Assembly: GCF_902713425.1 (NCBI RefSeq) | Contig: NC_081198.1 | Span: forward strand, 2,701,492-2,765,491 | DNA length: 64,000 nucleotides | Direction: 5' to 3' | DNA from: Acipenser ruthenus | Lineage: Eukaryota > Chordata > Actinopteri > Acipenseriformes > Acipenseridae | Shown here: in pieces, positions 1 to 15,659 of the stretch | Position numbering within the stretch: the first letter of the stretch is position 1 | Layout: each line of letters starts with the position of its first letter | Notes under the pieces: generated by a model | Database searches by the model: none | What the model was told of the DNA's origin: nothing | What the model saw: the letters and a program-made list of their open reading frames with translations, nothing else | Made by a program: the position numbers and the translations under genes

Positions 1-419
1 CAACTAACGGTTTAAATGCATAATTACGTGCTCCCAGAAGCAGAACTAATAGTATGTGGGAGACAATGCATGTGTACCGACATGAGATTTATCTCTGTTG
101 TCTAGTCAGGCACCCATCGGTGCTGCGTGGTGTGTAATTTACCTGCCAGGCATGTGAAATGCTGAGGTTGCTCTGGTGTTTAGGAGTGCCTTTTGAAAAC
201 AGCTCACTGTCTAGATGAATAACATGCAGGTTTGGTAGCAACAGTGGCTGATCCTGCCTATGAAACTGAGTTTTGAGAAATAAAAATGCATTGATTGTTT
301 TACAGTTTACTTCAGTTATATTTTTAAAGTGTTTACTGTATGATTGAGCTGCGTGGGCAAGCCTTGGATTGTGCACAGTGTGCAGTGTAAATTGATTGAC
401 AGGTAAAGATGTGACTCAC

Positions 420-3400
420 TGCGGGGCGAGGGCAGTGAGAGAGGGTGCTGCAGCCGACGCGCTCTGTTGGAGTGGAGGGGTACTGCAAGAGAGAGCTGAA
501 CTCCCCACTCTTTTTCTTCTCTTTGTTCTGCAAATCTTCCACAAAAGACTTGATCTCGTACTGACCCGGGCCCAGGTTGGTAGTTTTCTGGTAAGATACA
601 GTAAAACAATTCAAAGTTGAGTTACTTATTCCCTATAAACCGGCACTTACTTTAAGATGGCCTCTTGATTATTCCAAGACAACATAGTGTTCGAGCTCCT
701 TCACTGTGGAACGCACTTCGCAATTGTATCCGGAATGCTGAGTGTGTCAGTATTTTAAAATCTAAGCTCTCTCTGATCTGGACTTTCATAGCAAGCAGTT
801 TGGACCTCTTTTGGCTTCCTGTTTTTTTTTTTTTTTGTAAAGCGCCCTGGGATGCTTGCACATAAAGGACGCTGTATAAATGAAATCGATATGGCATGGT
901 ATGGTAAAGTCTGATTGAAGCAGGATCCATTTATAAAACAGCTATACATGCTTTGACAAGAAATAACACGTTGCTAAAATAACATGTTAGCTACACATTA
1001 CTACAGCCAAGCTTCATGTCATGTTATAAAGTAAACATCATTCTTTTTTTATAAATTATTTATACACTGTCTTATAACACTGTGTCGCTATAGATTGTTA
1101 TTAATAAGAACGGTCTGGTATTGTTTATGACATACAAAACGTTTAGATATAGCTGGGTTTTATTAGAGCATATTAAAGCCCTGGGGAAACACACTGTATT
1201 GCAACTATCTGTGGTGATCTTAACACTAAACAGTAAGTGGTTGTTACAGTCAGAGTGATTCCCTGATACTGGTCAATACTACAATGAAATCAGGGTATAG
1301 ACTCACCAAACCAACCCCTAAGTCCCTTTAGCAAACGTGTAGATTGTATTAATTTGCCTGCAAGGATATGTACCAACACCACATAATGTCCAGTAGAGGC
1401 ATGTCTGCTGCGCGGCCCTGTGAACACGTCATAGGGTCCTCTCTTGCTGACTGTGCGATTCAGCAGCTCCTGCAGTGAATCCTTTACCTTGTAGGTGCCT
1501 GGCCCTGGGACACACTCCTGCACACAAAACATTTCAAATATATAAAGACAGCCAGCAGTAACCATACACTTAGAGACTTATAGCAATTCCAGCCTGGGTG
1601 ATATTAGAGTGAAAGAGTCTCCCAGCACTGCCACTCTGCTGTATCAGAACGAAATACAGCATGCTTTGACTTTCACACGGGCACAGACACACACACAGTA
1701 CTGGGGTCTATTCAGCTCTTTACAGTTGCAGATCTAAATACTGCCTGTATTTCAGACCCTCCCTGTGTTTCACGAAACGTTACAGGTGTAAACACACAGA
1801 AGAGGCTCGTGGACACCGCTACATTTATTTTATAACCTTGGCACAACTCCACAAGAGTGGTGGTAATTGGGCCCACCACCATTTAAATCAATCGACCCTA
1901 CAATCATTATCTGTCATACTGCTCGCTCAAATACATTCTTGTGTAGCACACTTCCCATTGAGCAGCATAATTCAAAACTGATCGGAAAATGTACATTTTG
2001 ATTGCCTTACAGCATGGTAAAAGAGGAAGGGGGGGGTCAGGCAAACAGAGGATCCTGCCTTGAATCCTCTGCTCACTTCTGATATCCTCCCTCAATGAGG
2101 AAGAGCACATAATACAAAGCTGCTGGGTTGCAAGTCAACGAATGCACTTTTGTAAAGCTACTGCACTTTGTAAGACACTTCTGTAAGGGGCTCATGTACA
2201 TTATTTGTAGCAGTTAAATACTCACTGAGGTTTGCAGAGATCGCTTAGAGCTGGGATTGAAGTCCATTGACCCAAAGGCCCCTGGTGATTGCCTCTGCCT
2301 CTCCTCCAGCAAGGCAGAGGGGATGCCTCCTTTCCCGTAGGTCCCGGGACCCAGAGTGCAGCTCTGAGACAAGGACAGAGAATCACAGCCACTTCCCTGA
2401 GGCTCAGCCCTGCAGGCATCCAGGTTTATCTTCAAACATGCTGCACTATACTGTTGAAACTCTAGCTCTACACATCTAAAAACAAGTGAAAAGTGAAGCC
2501 TTTTGAACCTTACTGAACCCTTTGAAGCATTTGGTTCAGTAAGGTTCGCTCGCCAAGTCGCAGAACTATCCTTAATAAAATTGACACTTGCACTATGTAA
2601 GGATATAATGTACCTTAATATATTGTTGATACACTATATTAAGCAATTCTTCATTTTCTTAGGTAGACAGCGAATGTATACAGTAGTTTAAATAAACTAC
2701 TATAGCAATGTGGCACCCTTTTCCTTTTTGTCTAATTTATTTATGGTTGAGGAACAAAGTGTTCTGAAGAGATTGGTTTCGTTTTTTCATTAAAATATTG
2801 TAAACACTTTAATAAAGTGATGCACAATAAGATCCTGTGTATTTAAATAATAAAAAGCATGTACACTTGAGGTATTCATTTTAACCTGAAATGTCAGTGT
2901 AATGCATGTTAAATATAAACAACACATGTAGAACTTAACGTTCAGTGTCACGCAGCAATGGGCTACCAGCAAGTAAACATTGAAGTATGATCCGGATGCG
3001 GAATGTGCAGAAAAAGACAATTATAATATGAATATAGGTGGGCTTTTATTTAAACGTGTTTGCCTGAATCATAATTAAAACGATTTCATCATTAACATAT
3101 TTATTATTTGCTTTTTTCATACCTTTTCATATTTCTGACGTTTTTGCCGGTTCAATGTCTTCAATGTAGTTTATTTTATTTTATTTTATTTTTATTTTTA
3201 TCAAATGCTAGTAATGACAATGTACAGCTTAATGTCCGAGTTTGTCGTTGCACTTTGAATGGTGAATTTCCATCCGCATTTGTAATGGTTTATTATGGGT
3301 TAGTCCTCATTACCGGTCTAACTTGTTCCACTTGTTCAGGTCAGCTAAACCAATTTTCAGGATTAGTTGTTTGGTACGCTGCAATCAGGACTGATTTAGT

Positions 3401-4146
3401 ACAGAGCTGGTAGATTTGCTAGACCGCATTTTAGTCTCAGAGTACAGAGCTGCTAGATTTGCTAGACCGCATTTTAGTCCACTAATTCACTGGTACGCTG
3501 CAATAGACCCTTTTAGGGTCACTGGGTCACTGTTTTAGGTCCATAACTACAGTACTGTACTATAATCTGATAACAGAGAATGTGACTAACATTCAAAAAT
3601 AGCCTCTACACTAGAGTGGATGGATGTGATCACATGACCATTTGGAATCTCTGATCAGTTTAGCCAATGATGTTCTAAGAATGATCTCGGTGAACGCACC
3701 CATTGGCTAAATTGGTCAGATTCGGCACAGAATCTGCGCATAATGATCTTCGTGAATGCACCTATCGTACTTGTGAAACTAGGAGAGCAAAGCCTGCTTG
3801 CTACAATAAACCCTGTGCTCCTGCAGCAGGAATCTCTCACCTCCGCAGTGATGCTTCTGAATCTGCTCTCTCTGGATTCGCACACCCCCAGGACGCTTGC
3901 AGGTCTTTCCTTGCGAAGCTCAATGAAATCTTTCATCTTGTAGCTTGCAGGACCCAGCTTTCTTTTCTAAGAAAAAACAACAAGTACTGTAAACAAGCAG
4001 AAAAGTAAAGGCAAATGTAATCAGCCCATAGTTATCAATACAGAAGTACAGGTCTTTATAAAACTACTGTTTAACCTAGGAAAATATTTATCAACAGTCT
4101 TTTAAAAAAAAAGTCATAATATTTTATGAATTTTGCTGTCAGTGTA

Positions 4147-4178
<32 letters not shown>

Positions 4179-4779
4179 CATTATGTTCAACAGTATTTTA
4201 GTTTTTACATTGCAGTACATAATACTGGACAATAATAACTTGGTTACCGTGTTTGTCTCCAAACCACACTAGACGTTTCTTAGTGAAACTAAATAAGACT
4301 CCCATTGCTAGCAGTTTGAGCCAGGTCTTGTTTGCATCCCTGTGAATTGTATTGTGCTTCAAACACTTCCCTGTTGGAGGCAGATGTCCAACACCAGCTC
4401 CTTTTGAAATGGCTCTGGTCAGCTCACTCACTCACCAGGATCCTCTTTCTGTCCCACACATCTCTGTACAGAACGTGTGGGAGCAGCGTCTCCCTCAACG
4501 TCTCCTGCGCTCTCTTCCATCCCGGCCCGCCAGGACGCCGCAACACCGCGGCCGGGCTGAAGTTACCAGTGTCCGCATTGTAGGTACCAGGGCCGCGTCT
4601 CCTCACCTGCAACCGGGAGAAACACGGTACCATCACTGCACCCCCTCAATGACCGCCACAGGAGCGCAGGGCACTGCATTTAGCGGTGCAGACAGTGATA
4701 ACAATCATCAAAATGATCTTTGAGCATGGTTTCTTCCTAGAAAGAACTGGTTGTTGAATTGCTACTGATGTTCTTATTT

Positions 4780-4839
<60 letters not shown>

Positions 4840-5367
4840 CAAGGTTACTTACCAAATCACTGGTTGCTGTTTTACAGTAGGGTACCTCGGTGTATGTTCC
4901 GATCTTCTTCTTGTCGGGGTACACTCCAGACACGTCGAATCTAATGATAATACAAAGAGCGCACATTTAGAATCTTCAGGAGGACGATTTAGAACGCAAA
5001 TGTTTGTAGGAATTCTGTTATTGCTTTTTGTTTAAACAATAAATCGGCTTGTGTGTATAAAAAAAAATATGATTTAATAATATATGTATAAGCCTCAGGT
5101 GACTTCAATTCTGCAAAAAAAAAATCTATTTGTCACCTTACTTTGTTTTGGTTTTAAACAAAATACTATCATGTAGACTAATTGTACAATTAAATAAACC
5201 TTAATCATGTATTTATTTATTTGTATTTGTTTTACAATCTGAAGCCTATCCCTAAATATCATTAAATGATATTGTTCTTGAAGGTGAAGTGAATTCAATA
5301 ATAGGCTTATGAATTACCTCGCTGTCTGTGTTCCAAAGGGCGCTCCTCGAAACGTTTTCTGTGCCAT
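420..5367 (-). CDS. LEXM: LEXM / CIMAP2 (lymphocyte expansion molecule; ciliary microtubule-associated protein 2), 3' end missing
   Basis: Seven coding exons are visible on the minus strand: 5318-5367, 4853-4940, 4436-4606, 3841-3966, 2226-2363, about 1380-1517 and 420-587. All have AG/GT borders and every junction after exon 2 is phase 0. The start codon at 5367-5365 opens MAQKTFRGAPFG. The protein carries spaced SHIPPO/STPG-type motifs: RRRGPGTY, KLGPASY, TLGPGTY, VPGPGTY and NLGPGQY, one per exon from exon 3 onward. About 293 codons are present against roughly 417 in human as I recall, so the last third lies left of position 1. Proteins of this kind bind axonemal or sperm microtubules. The call rests on these motifs and on direct linkage to TTC22 and PARS2 as in mammals. 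The exon 6 donor is ambiguous between 1380 and 1374, both in frame. The X-box upstream fits a ciliary gene. Confidence 0.8.
2505..2547. repeat. Perfect 15-bp inverted repeat (hairpin) in LEXM intron 5
   Basis: The arm GAACCTTACTGAACC at 2505-2519 is matched exactly by its reverse complement at 2533-2547 across a 13-nt loop. It may be the core of a small non-autonomous DNA transposon, but I see no target-site duplication. Confidence 0.6.
3171..3199. repeat. (TTTTA)n microsatellite
   Basis: A run of TTTTA units in intron 4 of LEXM. Simple repeat with no other visible function. Confidence 0.8.
3401..3763. repeat. Nested short duplications and inverted repeat in LEXM intron 4
   Basis: A unit of about 37 bp (TACAGAGCTG, then TAGATTTGCTAGACCG) occurs at 3401-3437 and again at 3443-3479. 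The pair is bracketed by direct copies of GGTACGCTGCAAT near 3373 and 3492. Further on, 3651-3670 and 3701-3720 form an imperfect 20-bp inverted repeat. A further motif, AATGATCT followed by GTGAA and GCACC, is repeated at about 3679 and 3741. The structure looks like remains of a small foldback or MITE-type element. No family is recognised. Confidence 0.45.
4145..4177. repeat. (TA)n microsatellite
   Basis: About 14 TA dinucleotides in LEXM intron 3. Confidence 0.85.
4781..4840. repeat. (AAT)n microsatellite beside LEXM exon 2
   Basis: About 19 AAT units lie just downstream, in minus-strand sense, of the donor of LEXM exon 2 (exon end 4853). The array begins only some 13 nt into the intron. 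Confidence 0.9.
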
Positions 5368-5452
5368 TAGAACTTACTGTATCTTATAGAAAGATCATTG
5401 TTTACTTTACCCGATGGTACTGTACTGTAGGTCACTTGGGTACAACAGACCA

Positions 5453-5466
5453 GTGGCCATAGCAAC
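5453..5466. promoter_or_regulatory. RFX X-box in the LEXM promoter
   Basis: GTGGCC-AT-AGCAAC matches the X-box consensus GTNRCC(N0-3)RGYAAC at every fixed position with a 2-nt spacer. It sits 86 bp upstream of the LEXM start codon, the usual place for RFX sites that drive ciliary genes. The motif and position are seen directly; its use by RFX factors is inferred. It could also act on TTC22, whose start codon is 1.3 kb away on the other strand. Confidence 0.7.
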
Positions 5467-5837
5467 CAGGACACTCATTAATTATACAATTGCGTGGTCC
5501 GGACGACACAGTAGCTGTGCAGCCTCGTTGCGGTGGAGTTACCGAAATACAGAACAGAGATTTTACGCGGTAATGCTATACTGTACTGTGAGGTTGCAAT
5601 ATTACAAACGCGACGCATTGCAATGTATTGTATCACTACTGCCTGTCAATTGAAAAAGGTGTGTTAGAAAAGTTTCCGACTGCTACTGCAAAGGTTAGAA
5701 ACACGTTTTTGAAGCACCTACCATAACATTGTCAAAAGGGTGTCTGGTTACTATATGACACCATGTGCGCTAGGGAGTTTGGGACAGTCGAGGCTTGTCA
5801 ACTCACACAGCAAAGCATCTGGTGCATTTTACATATA

Positions 5838-5840
<3 letters not shown>

Positions 5841-5889
<49 letters not shown>

Positions 5890-5898
5890 TGTGTGTGT

Positions 5899-5951
<53 letters not shown>
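5841..5951. repeat. Compound (GT)n(CT)n microsatellite
   Basis: About 28 GT units with one interruption are followed by about 24 CT units, then TATATA and a T-run. The tract lies between the LEXM and TTC22 starts. Confidence 0.95.
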
Positions 5952-5958
<7 letters not shown>

Positions 5959-6796
5959 TTTTTTTTTAACTGCGGTTTTTTTTCTTTCGAGAAATAGCAG
6001 TAGATTAGCGCTTGAAGTGAACGTTATGATGGTCGGTCCATTTTATCACCTGATTACACTCCTGCAGTAATAGAGGAAGGTTCCTCTCATTTCTGTTACA
6101 TAGTAACAGAGTCGCCGCTGTGTTTAGGAGCTGGACCTGCCTGATTGGTTATATTCTACGGGCAGTCATCTGTTCAGTACACAGCCGAAGCAATGTGGAA
6201 TAGCGTCTTACCATCATCTGATAAAATAAAGGAACATTAGTAATCTCTATTCTGTGTGAAACCTACCTACTACCATGAGTTAAAGAAACACTGTCTTCAT
6301 CCCCACTGTTATACAACAAACACAAATCCTGTATACACACATGCATGAATGAATGAGGATCAAATGAAAGATGGGACCTTTATTAATGGACCCTTATTCA
6401 CTGATCACTTCAGTCTGCCACACTCTGCACTGTGAACATGAAAAACTGCCTCTCCAGATGTGTATTTTAAACTATAGAGAATGCTCATGACTGCATTTCA
6501 GTATAATTCAATGAACTGTTGATTTTATACCTGTTTTACACATACTTTACACAGTGATTATGAGAGCCTTCTGCAGGTGTGTGCACTGGTTTATGAAAAA
6601 GTGAAGTCATATTAAGCAATAAAGAAACCTGCATCTCAGGCCGCTCCCATTCAAGTTCGGCAGCTCCCATTGCCAGCTTGAACTGCAATAAACCAGAATT
6701 TCAGGTACAAATCCACATCCACCTACAAATGATGCAAGCAGACAGGAGGAGTGCAGGAGAGAGCAAACACCCTGCCTGTGCTTCAGTATATTGAAC

Positions 6797-10787
<3,991 letters not shown>

Positions 10788-11188
10788 CACATGCACAGGC
10801 AGGCAGATAGGCAGGCAGGCAAACAAGTAGAAAAGCAAAAAGAAAAGAAACTGTCATTGTTGTGTTGAATTGAAAGCTATTTGTACTGTAATTAAAAGTT
10901 ATTGCTAAGTACAAGGGAGACCACGCTTATAGCCTGACTGGTCAATCAAACACACTGACCTCTGTTAAAGATGTAAAGATCAGACATTGGGAATTGTACC
11001 AGACAAACACAGCTGCTCTGGCTTATTTATTGTTTCCTTATTATTATTCCTCAGGTTAACAGGGTAGACTGCTTCAGCACAGCACAGCTGATACACACAC
11101 CTTCACTGTGGGCTTCTCTGCGGACTCACGGGGCTGTACAGTGAATGGAATATTTGTATCTTGGATTTTTTTTTTTTTTTTTTTTTTT

Positions 11189-11194
11189 AATAAA
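11189..11194 (+). promoter_or_regulatory. Candidate TTC22 polyadenylation signal
   Basis: AATAAA follows a long T-run (about 11167-11188), 402 bp after the TTC22 stop codon. An earlier ATTAAA lies near 10891. Which one is used cannot be decided from sequence alone. Confidence 0.45.
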
Positions 11195-12500
11195 TACAAA
11201 CCTATATGTGTTTATGTCAGCATCTTTCGATTAAAGATTGTTTAAAATCAATGAACCAATGAAACCCTCTTACAAATGCTGTTTCTAGTTCTCTCTTAAA
11301 CAAAGCTGACACTTCAAATACGTACTGCAAACTTTGTTTGTATAATGTAATGAACTAATCGGTTTACATAATGTATGAAAACAAAATATTAAACTGTAAT
11401 AATTGTACTATTGTTATTGGAATTCAAAGCTCTCTATAACGCACCTTGCTGTCACCCTCTACTGTGCAATGGAGCGAGCGGCTCATCAGCTGAATCGCCG
11501 TCTTTACAGTAAATATTTCACCGCCTGCGTTTACAACGGTGGTTTGTCCCTCTTCGGCGTCCGTGCCATGAGTTTCACAGCGTAGTACCAGTGGAAATAT
11601 TGTAAATTGCATGCACTTTATAGAGGGACGTTTAGTATTTCATATACAGAAAACTACACACGCCACAATTAGAATTCACTGACACTGTGATAACCTTGAG
11701 GGAGCGCGTTTCATTACCTCACTGGACTGCTGGTAAGACTTTTGTTCTTCCTATGTATATTCTGGTGATTCAATTCCAGATTGAAAGTGATCAATGTGTA
11801 TGTTGCCACGGTATAGTTCTGTCCTAGTTGCGATACTGCCCGTGTTGCTTATCCGACTATCCTACACAATCAGCACAGACAGTATCTTGCTCACGATGAA
11901 TCTCTTAAAGAAACGTACACGTTTTGACCTTGGCATTCTATTGCAAACTGTATGTGTCATATTAAAACTATTTACGCTGTATAGTTACCGGTATGCAGCT
12001 GTAAGTTATGTTTATATGGAAAATACATTGCATATTGATTAACCTTGGCATGCTGCAGTCAGTTTGCATTACAATACTAATCTGGTTAAACAAAAGGGAA
12101 GCTGCGTGCATAGCTGAGAAGAATCAGTACTCTCCTCTCCTCTGACATCATATTTTATTACGTCACATATGGGCACTTTTATAAATCCAGTAGCAAAATG
12201 TTGTAATTTCTAAAGATTAAAAAAAAGCTTTAGGTCAGCTATAATTACATTTCACAGAACATGTACTGTATGGGAGCAGCTTGACTAATTTATGAACCAG
12301 GAAACTATAAAACCGCCCCAAGCAGAACCTGTTTAGGAGGAGCTGTGCTGCAGGGTCTCAGGGAATGTATCTTTTCAGTACTCCCAGCAATAGAGCTTGC
12401 TCTCAACAGCAATAAGAACTTGGGGTTTTGTATTGTGCATATTAATTGACTCAAAACTTGAATATTACCATTCAGTTGTTGAGCATAATTAAGATGATGT

Positions 12501-12750
12501 ATTATTTATTATTATTATTATTATTTATTTCTTAGCAGACACCCTTATCCAGGGCGACTTACAATTGTTACAAGATATCACATTATTCTTTACATACAAT
12601 TACCCATTTATACAGTTGGGTTTTTACTGGAGCAACCTAGGTAAAGTACCTTGCTCAAGGGTACAGCAGCAGTGTCCCCTACCAGGGATTGAACCCACGA
12701 CCCACCGGTCAAGAGTCCAGAGCCCTAACCACTACTCCACACTGCTGCCC
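12501..12750 (-). mobile_element. tRNA-derived SINE, copy A (minus orientation)
   Basis: Read on the minus strand it begins GGGCAGCAGTGTGGAGTAGTGG, with a B-box-like GGGTTCAATCCC, then an internal conserved body and a LINE-type tail (AAGTCGCCCTGGATAAGGG), ending in (AAT)n. The same element recurs at 21292-21569 and 63286-63562, with a tail fragment at 39730-39800. It is non-coding and depends on a partner LINE for movement. Confidence 0.85.
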
Positions 12751-12829
12751 TATTTCAGATAAAGGATACCAGATTTGTATTAAAAATAAATGGCATGGTA
12801 TAAGATATCAGAAAAATATCTGTAACCAG

Positions 12830-12833
<4 letters not shown>

Positions 12834-12902
<69 letters not shown>
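12834..12902. repeat. (TA)n microsatellite before the PARS2 coding exon
   Basis: About 34 TA units end some 50 bp upstream of the PARS2 splice acceptor. Confidence 0.95.
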
Positions 12903-12903
<1 letters not shown>

Positions 12904-12974
12904 CTATGGATAAATGCTTAACCCAGTTAAACAGTTCTTTGTTTCTTTTTCACAGTTTGAATGCATCTGCACCC

Positions 12975-14396
12975 ATGATGGAAATGCTTCTCAGGCAATG
13001 CTCCAAAGAGTTTCTTCACTTCGCAGCCTGCCTCCAGCCCTGCAGACTCCAGCACTGCGGTCAGGGACACGGCCGGCCCGGGCGGTTCCTGGTGTCTCGC
13101 CTGTTCCAGCCAGCGAACCTGTGGGAGGACAGGGAGCTGGGAGTGGAGGGCCGGCAGGGGGAACTGACCTGCAGGAGCCAGCGGCTGATGCTGCGAGCGG
13201 GGCTCATCCACCCAGCCAGCCCAGGCTGCTACTACTACCTGCCCCACACGCTGAGAGCCGTGGAGAAGCTGGTGCGAGTGATCGACCAGGAGATGCGAGC
13301 CATCGGAGGGCAGAAGCTCAACATGCCCAGCCTGTGCGCCGCTGACCTGTGGAAGAGGAGCGAGCGCTGGGACCTGATGGGCAAGGAGCTGTTCCGCCTC
13401 CGGGACCGGCACAACGGGGAGTACTGCCTGGGGCCCACCCACGAGGAAGCCGTGACCGAGCTCATAGCCTCCCTGGGCAGCCTCTCCTACAGGCAGCTCC
13501 CCCTCATGCTCTACCAGATCACCAGGAAGTTCCGGGACGAGCCCAAGCCTCGCTTCGGGCTGCTGCGCGGCCGGGAGTTCTACATGAAAGACATGTACAC
13601 CTTCGATGTGTCGGAGGAGGCAGCCAGGCAGACCTACGATACCGTCTGCCAGGCCTACTGCCACCTGTTTGAGCGGCTAGGGCTGAGCTTCGTCAAGGTG
13701 CGGGCAGACACAGGCAGCATTGGGGGCAAGCTGTCCCATGAGTTCCAGCTGCCAGCTGACATCGGGGAAGACCGGCTCTTGATATGTGCGAACTGCAGCT
13801 TCTCAGCCAACGTAGAGACCGTGCAAGCAGGTGAAGCGGACTGCCCGGAGTGCCGCGGGAAGCTGACTGAGACCAAAGGCATCGAGGTAGGGCACACCTT
13901 CTACCTGGGGACCAAGTACTCGTCCATTTTCAGTGCCTCGTACAACACGCCGCAGAACAAGCCTGCTGTAACGGAGATGGGCTGCTTCGGGCTCGGGGTC
14001 ACCCGGATCCTGGCGGCCTCCATCGAGGTGCTGTCCACTGAGGATAGCATCCGCTGGCCAGGACTCCTCGCCCCCTACCAGGTCTGCATTCTGCCTCCCA
14101 AGAAGGGGAGCAAAGAGGAGGAGGCGGCAGGGCTGGTGGAGGCTCTGTACGATGGGCTGGGGGAGGCTGTGCCTGCTCTGAGGGGAGAGGTGCTGCTGGA
14201 TGACAGGACTCAGCTCACCATCGGGAAGAGGCTGAAGGATGCCAGCAGGCTGGGGTACCCCTATGTCATAGTGGCTGGTAGGAGAATCTTGGAAGACCAG
14301 CCTCACTTTGAAGTCTGCTGTCAGAATACAGGGGAGACGGTGTTCCTCACCAGAGAGGGCGTTTTTGACTTCCTGAGAAATGTACAGACTGTGTGA
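12975..14396 (+). CDS. PARS2: PARS2, mitochondrial prolyl-tRNA synthetase
   Basis: The enzyme charges mitochondrial tRNA-Pro with proline and is a class II synthetase of the short bacterial type. One coding exon gives 473 residues (human 475). An ATG at 12906 is in frame, but a splice acceptor ends at 12954, so I chose the ATG at 12975, which gives the family length. Visible features are an N-terminal segment rich in R, Q and C without acids that suits a mitochondrial presequence, the active-site stretch GPTHEEA near residue 154, motif 2 FRDEPKPRFGLLRGREF near 186, paired CxxC knuckles (CANC and CPEC, about 271-291), motif 3 GLGVTRILAA near 340, and a C-terminal anticodon-binding domain ending VQTV as in human. 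The coding exon is GC-rich compared with its flanks. No damage is seen. Confidence 0.96.
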   Translation: MMEMLLRQCSKEFLHFAACLQPCRLQHCGQGHGRPGRFLVSRLFQPANLWEDRELGVEGRQGELTCRSQRLMLRAGLIHPASPGCYYYLPHTLRAVEKLVRVIDQEMRAIGGQKLNMPSLCAADLWKRSERWDLMGKELFRLRDRHNGEYCLGPTHEEAVTELIASLGSLSYRQLPLMLYQITRKFRDEPKPRFGLLRGREFYMKDMYTFDVSEEAARQTYDTVCQAYCHLFERLGLSFVKVRADTGSIGGKLSHEFQLPADIGEDRLLICANCSFSANVETVQAGEADCPECRGKLTETKGIEVGHTFYLGTKYSSIFSASYNTPQNKPAVTEMGCFGLGVTRILAASIEVLSTEDSIRWPGLLAPYQVCILPPKKGSKEEEAAGLVEALYDGLGEAVPALRGEVLLDDRTQLTIGKRLKDASRLGYPYVIVAGRRILEDQPHFEVCCQNTGETVFLTREGVFDFLRNVQTV

Positions 14397-14463
14397 TTGA
14401 GGTGTGCTCCAGTGTAATCATGTGTGTGGCACTGGTTTCTAAAAAATTACTCCTGCTGCTGCT

Positions 14464-14469
14464 AATAAA
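14464..14469 (+). promoter_or_regulatory. PARS2 polyadenylation signal
   Basis: AATAAA lies 68 bp after the PARS2 stop codon and is followed within 30 bp by a GT-rich stretch, the usual downstream element. Confidence 0.7.
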
Positions 14470-15659
14470 GAGATTTTTATATATTGTATCGTGTGTCTTA
14501 TTGGTATTTGCTGTACATCCTTGATGTAATCATTGAAGCCACTAGTGGAAGTACATGTTAGTTGCCTTGGAAACAGCTGTCTTATAAATGCAGTTTCATG
14601 TGTGTATGTTTCAGACCTCTCCAAGTAGCAGTGTTAATGCAAGCTGGCAGAGAAGAACCTGAACTAACTCTGATTACAATCACAGCCCGTCGCTAACTTC
14701 AAACACACATTTCTCTCTGTTTCAAAAAAGTGTGAGTTATCAAGTACTTGCACCGACGGCTTCTCAAAGAAAAGTGTGTGCTTAACACATACTGGGACCC
14801 TTCAGTTCTCTCCAGGATTGAAGAAGGGCTTGGGATGGAGGGCAGAAGTGGCAACATATTGAAACACTATATTGTTCATTGTTTAACTTAAAACCACACG
14901 AATTACACAACAAACGCAGCACCTTTGAAGATGTCAAATACCGTTGTACAGGTCAGGTGTGATCTAATTCTGTTTTAATGTTTGGTTATGGAGTGTAGAC
15001 CAGAAACAATCACAAATATTATTAAGGACAACTCCCACTGCTACAGATGGACACCACTGAAAGGACAGAGAGGCCGGTAAAAAGGCACTATTTTAACCGA
15101 GAGAGAACTTGACACTTTTAGTTTTATTGCTCTGTTTTGTTAAGTGCTTTGCATGTAACACAAAATCAAATAATAATAATGAAAAAAACCACCCACATTT
15201 AAAAAGTGCCATAAGTGGTACTTGTTTCTGGAATTTGGCACACTCCCCTTATTAACTACAGAACAAGGTCATTTTTATTTGTATGTTTGTACAAATAATG
15301 CAGACTCTTCTCAAGTAACTTGTTTAAATATTTGATAAATATAGTGACAATTCCACACAACTGAAACTCACTGATACATTGCATTAACTGCAATGATATT
15401 AACTGGGTGAGATATATATATAATTTTAATTTAGTTATGTAATGATTTTTACCGATTGTTCTTTACAAACACACACGGATCTCTACCTCTGATGCAATAT
15501 TCCGAGGGAGTGTTATTGCTGAAACACCGCCGGAAGCACGTTTTCTTCGTGTGTGTTGTGAGTGACACAGTGAATGCACAGCTAGTACAAGCATGCTGTA
15601 AAAGGATAGCGAGAAATTACCTGTTTTAGTCACTAGATAAAACACTTTCATCGGGGGAA
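14470..15659. other. PARS2-TTC4 intergenic region with ETS-type promoter site
   Basis: The sequence is AT-rich with no coding exon. CCGGAAG at 15530-15536, 124 bp before the TTC4 start codon, is a consensus ETS-family site of the kind common in housekeeping promoters. The TTC4 transcription start is probably between that site and 15640. Confidence 0.5.

Larger units (their letters stand above)
5368..6796. other. Head-to-head intergenic region between LEXM and TTC22
   Basis: This 1.4-kb spacer holds the LEXM X-box and a compound microsatellite, (GT)n at about 5841-5900 followed by (CT)n at 5901-5948. The rest is unique-looking sequence that must include both promoters. I see no convincing TATA box or strong CpG cluster and no extra coding exon. 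The 5' untranslated exon of TTC22 could not be placed with confidence. Confidence 0.6.
10788..12974. other. TTC22 3' UTR and PARS2 upstream region
   Basis: The first 400 bp are probably the TTC22 3' UTR. A possible non-coding first exon of PARS2 ends near 11732 (CTGCTG followed by GTAAGA). The segment then holds a SINE copy (12501-12750) and a (TA)n tract (12834-12902). A clear acceptor, a pyrimidine run then CACAG, ends at 12954, so PARS2 coding sequence lies in a downstream exon. No other gene is seen. Confidence 0.55.

Noticed and set aside
5795-6070. ORFs through the GT/CT microsatellite
   Set aside because: Dinucleotide repeats are open in several frames; there is no coding evidence.
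12906-12974. In-frame upstream ATG for PARS2 at 12906
   Set aside because: A strong splice acceptor ends at 12954 between it and the ATG at 12975, and the shorter product matches the human length.
12927-14306. Long antisense and shifted ORFs across PARS2
   Set aside because: They are shadows of the GC-rich PARS2 coding exon, with no homology or own splice signals.
14559-14572. Second X-box-like site GTTGCC-TT-GGAAAC
   Set aside because: One fixed position of the RFX half-site is wrong, and it lies at the PARS2 3' end rather than at a promoter of a known ciliary gene.
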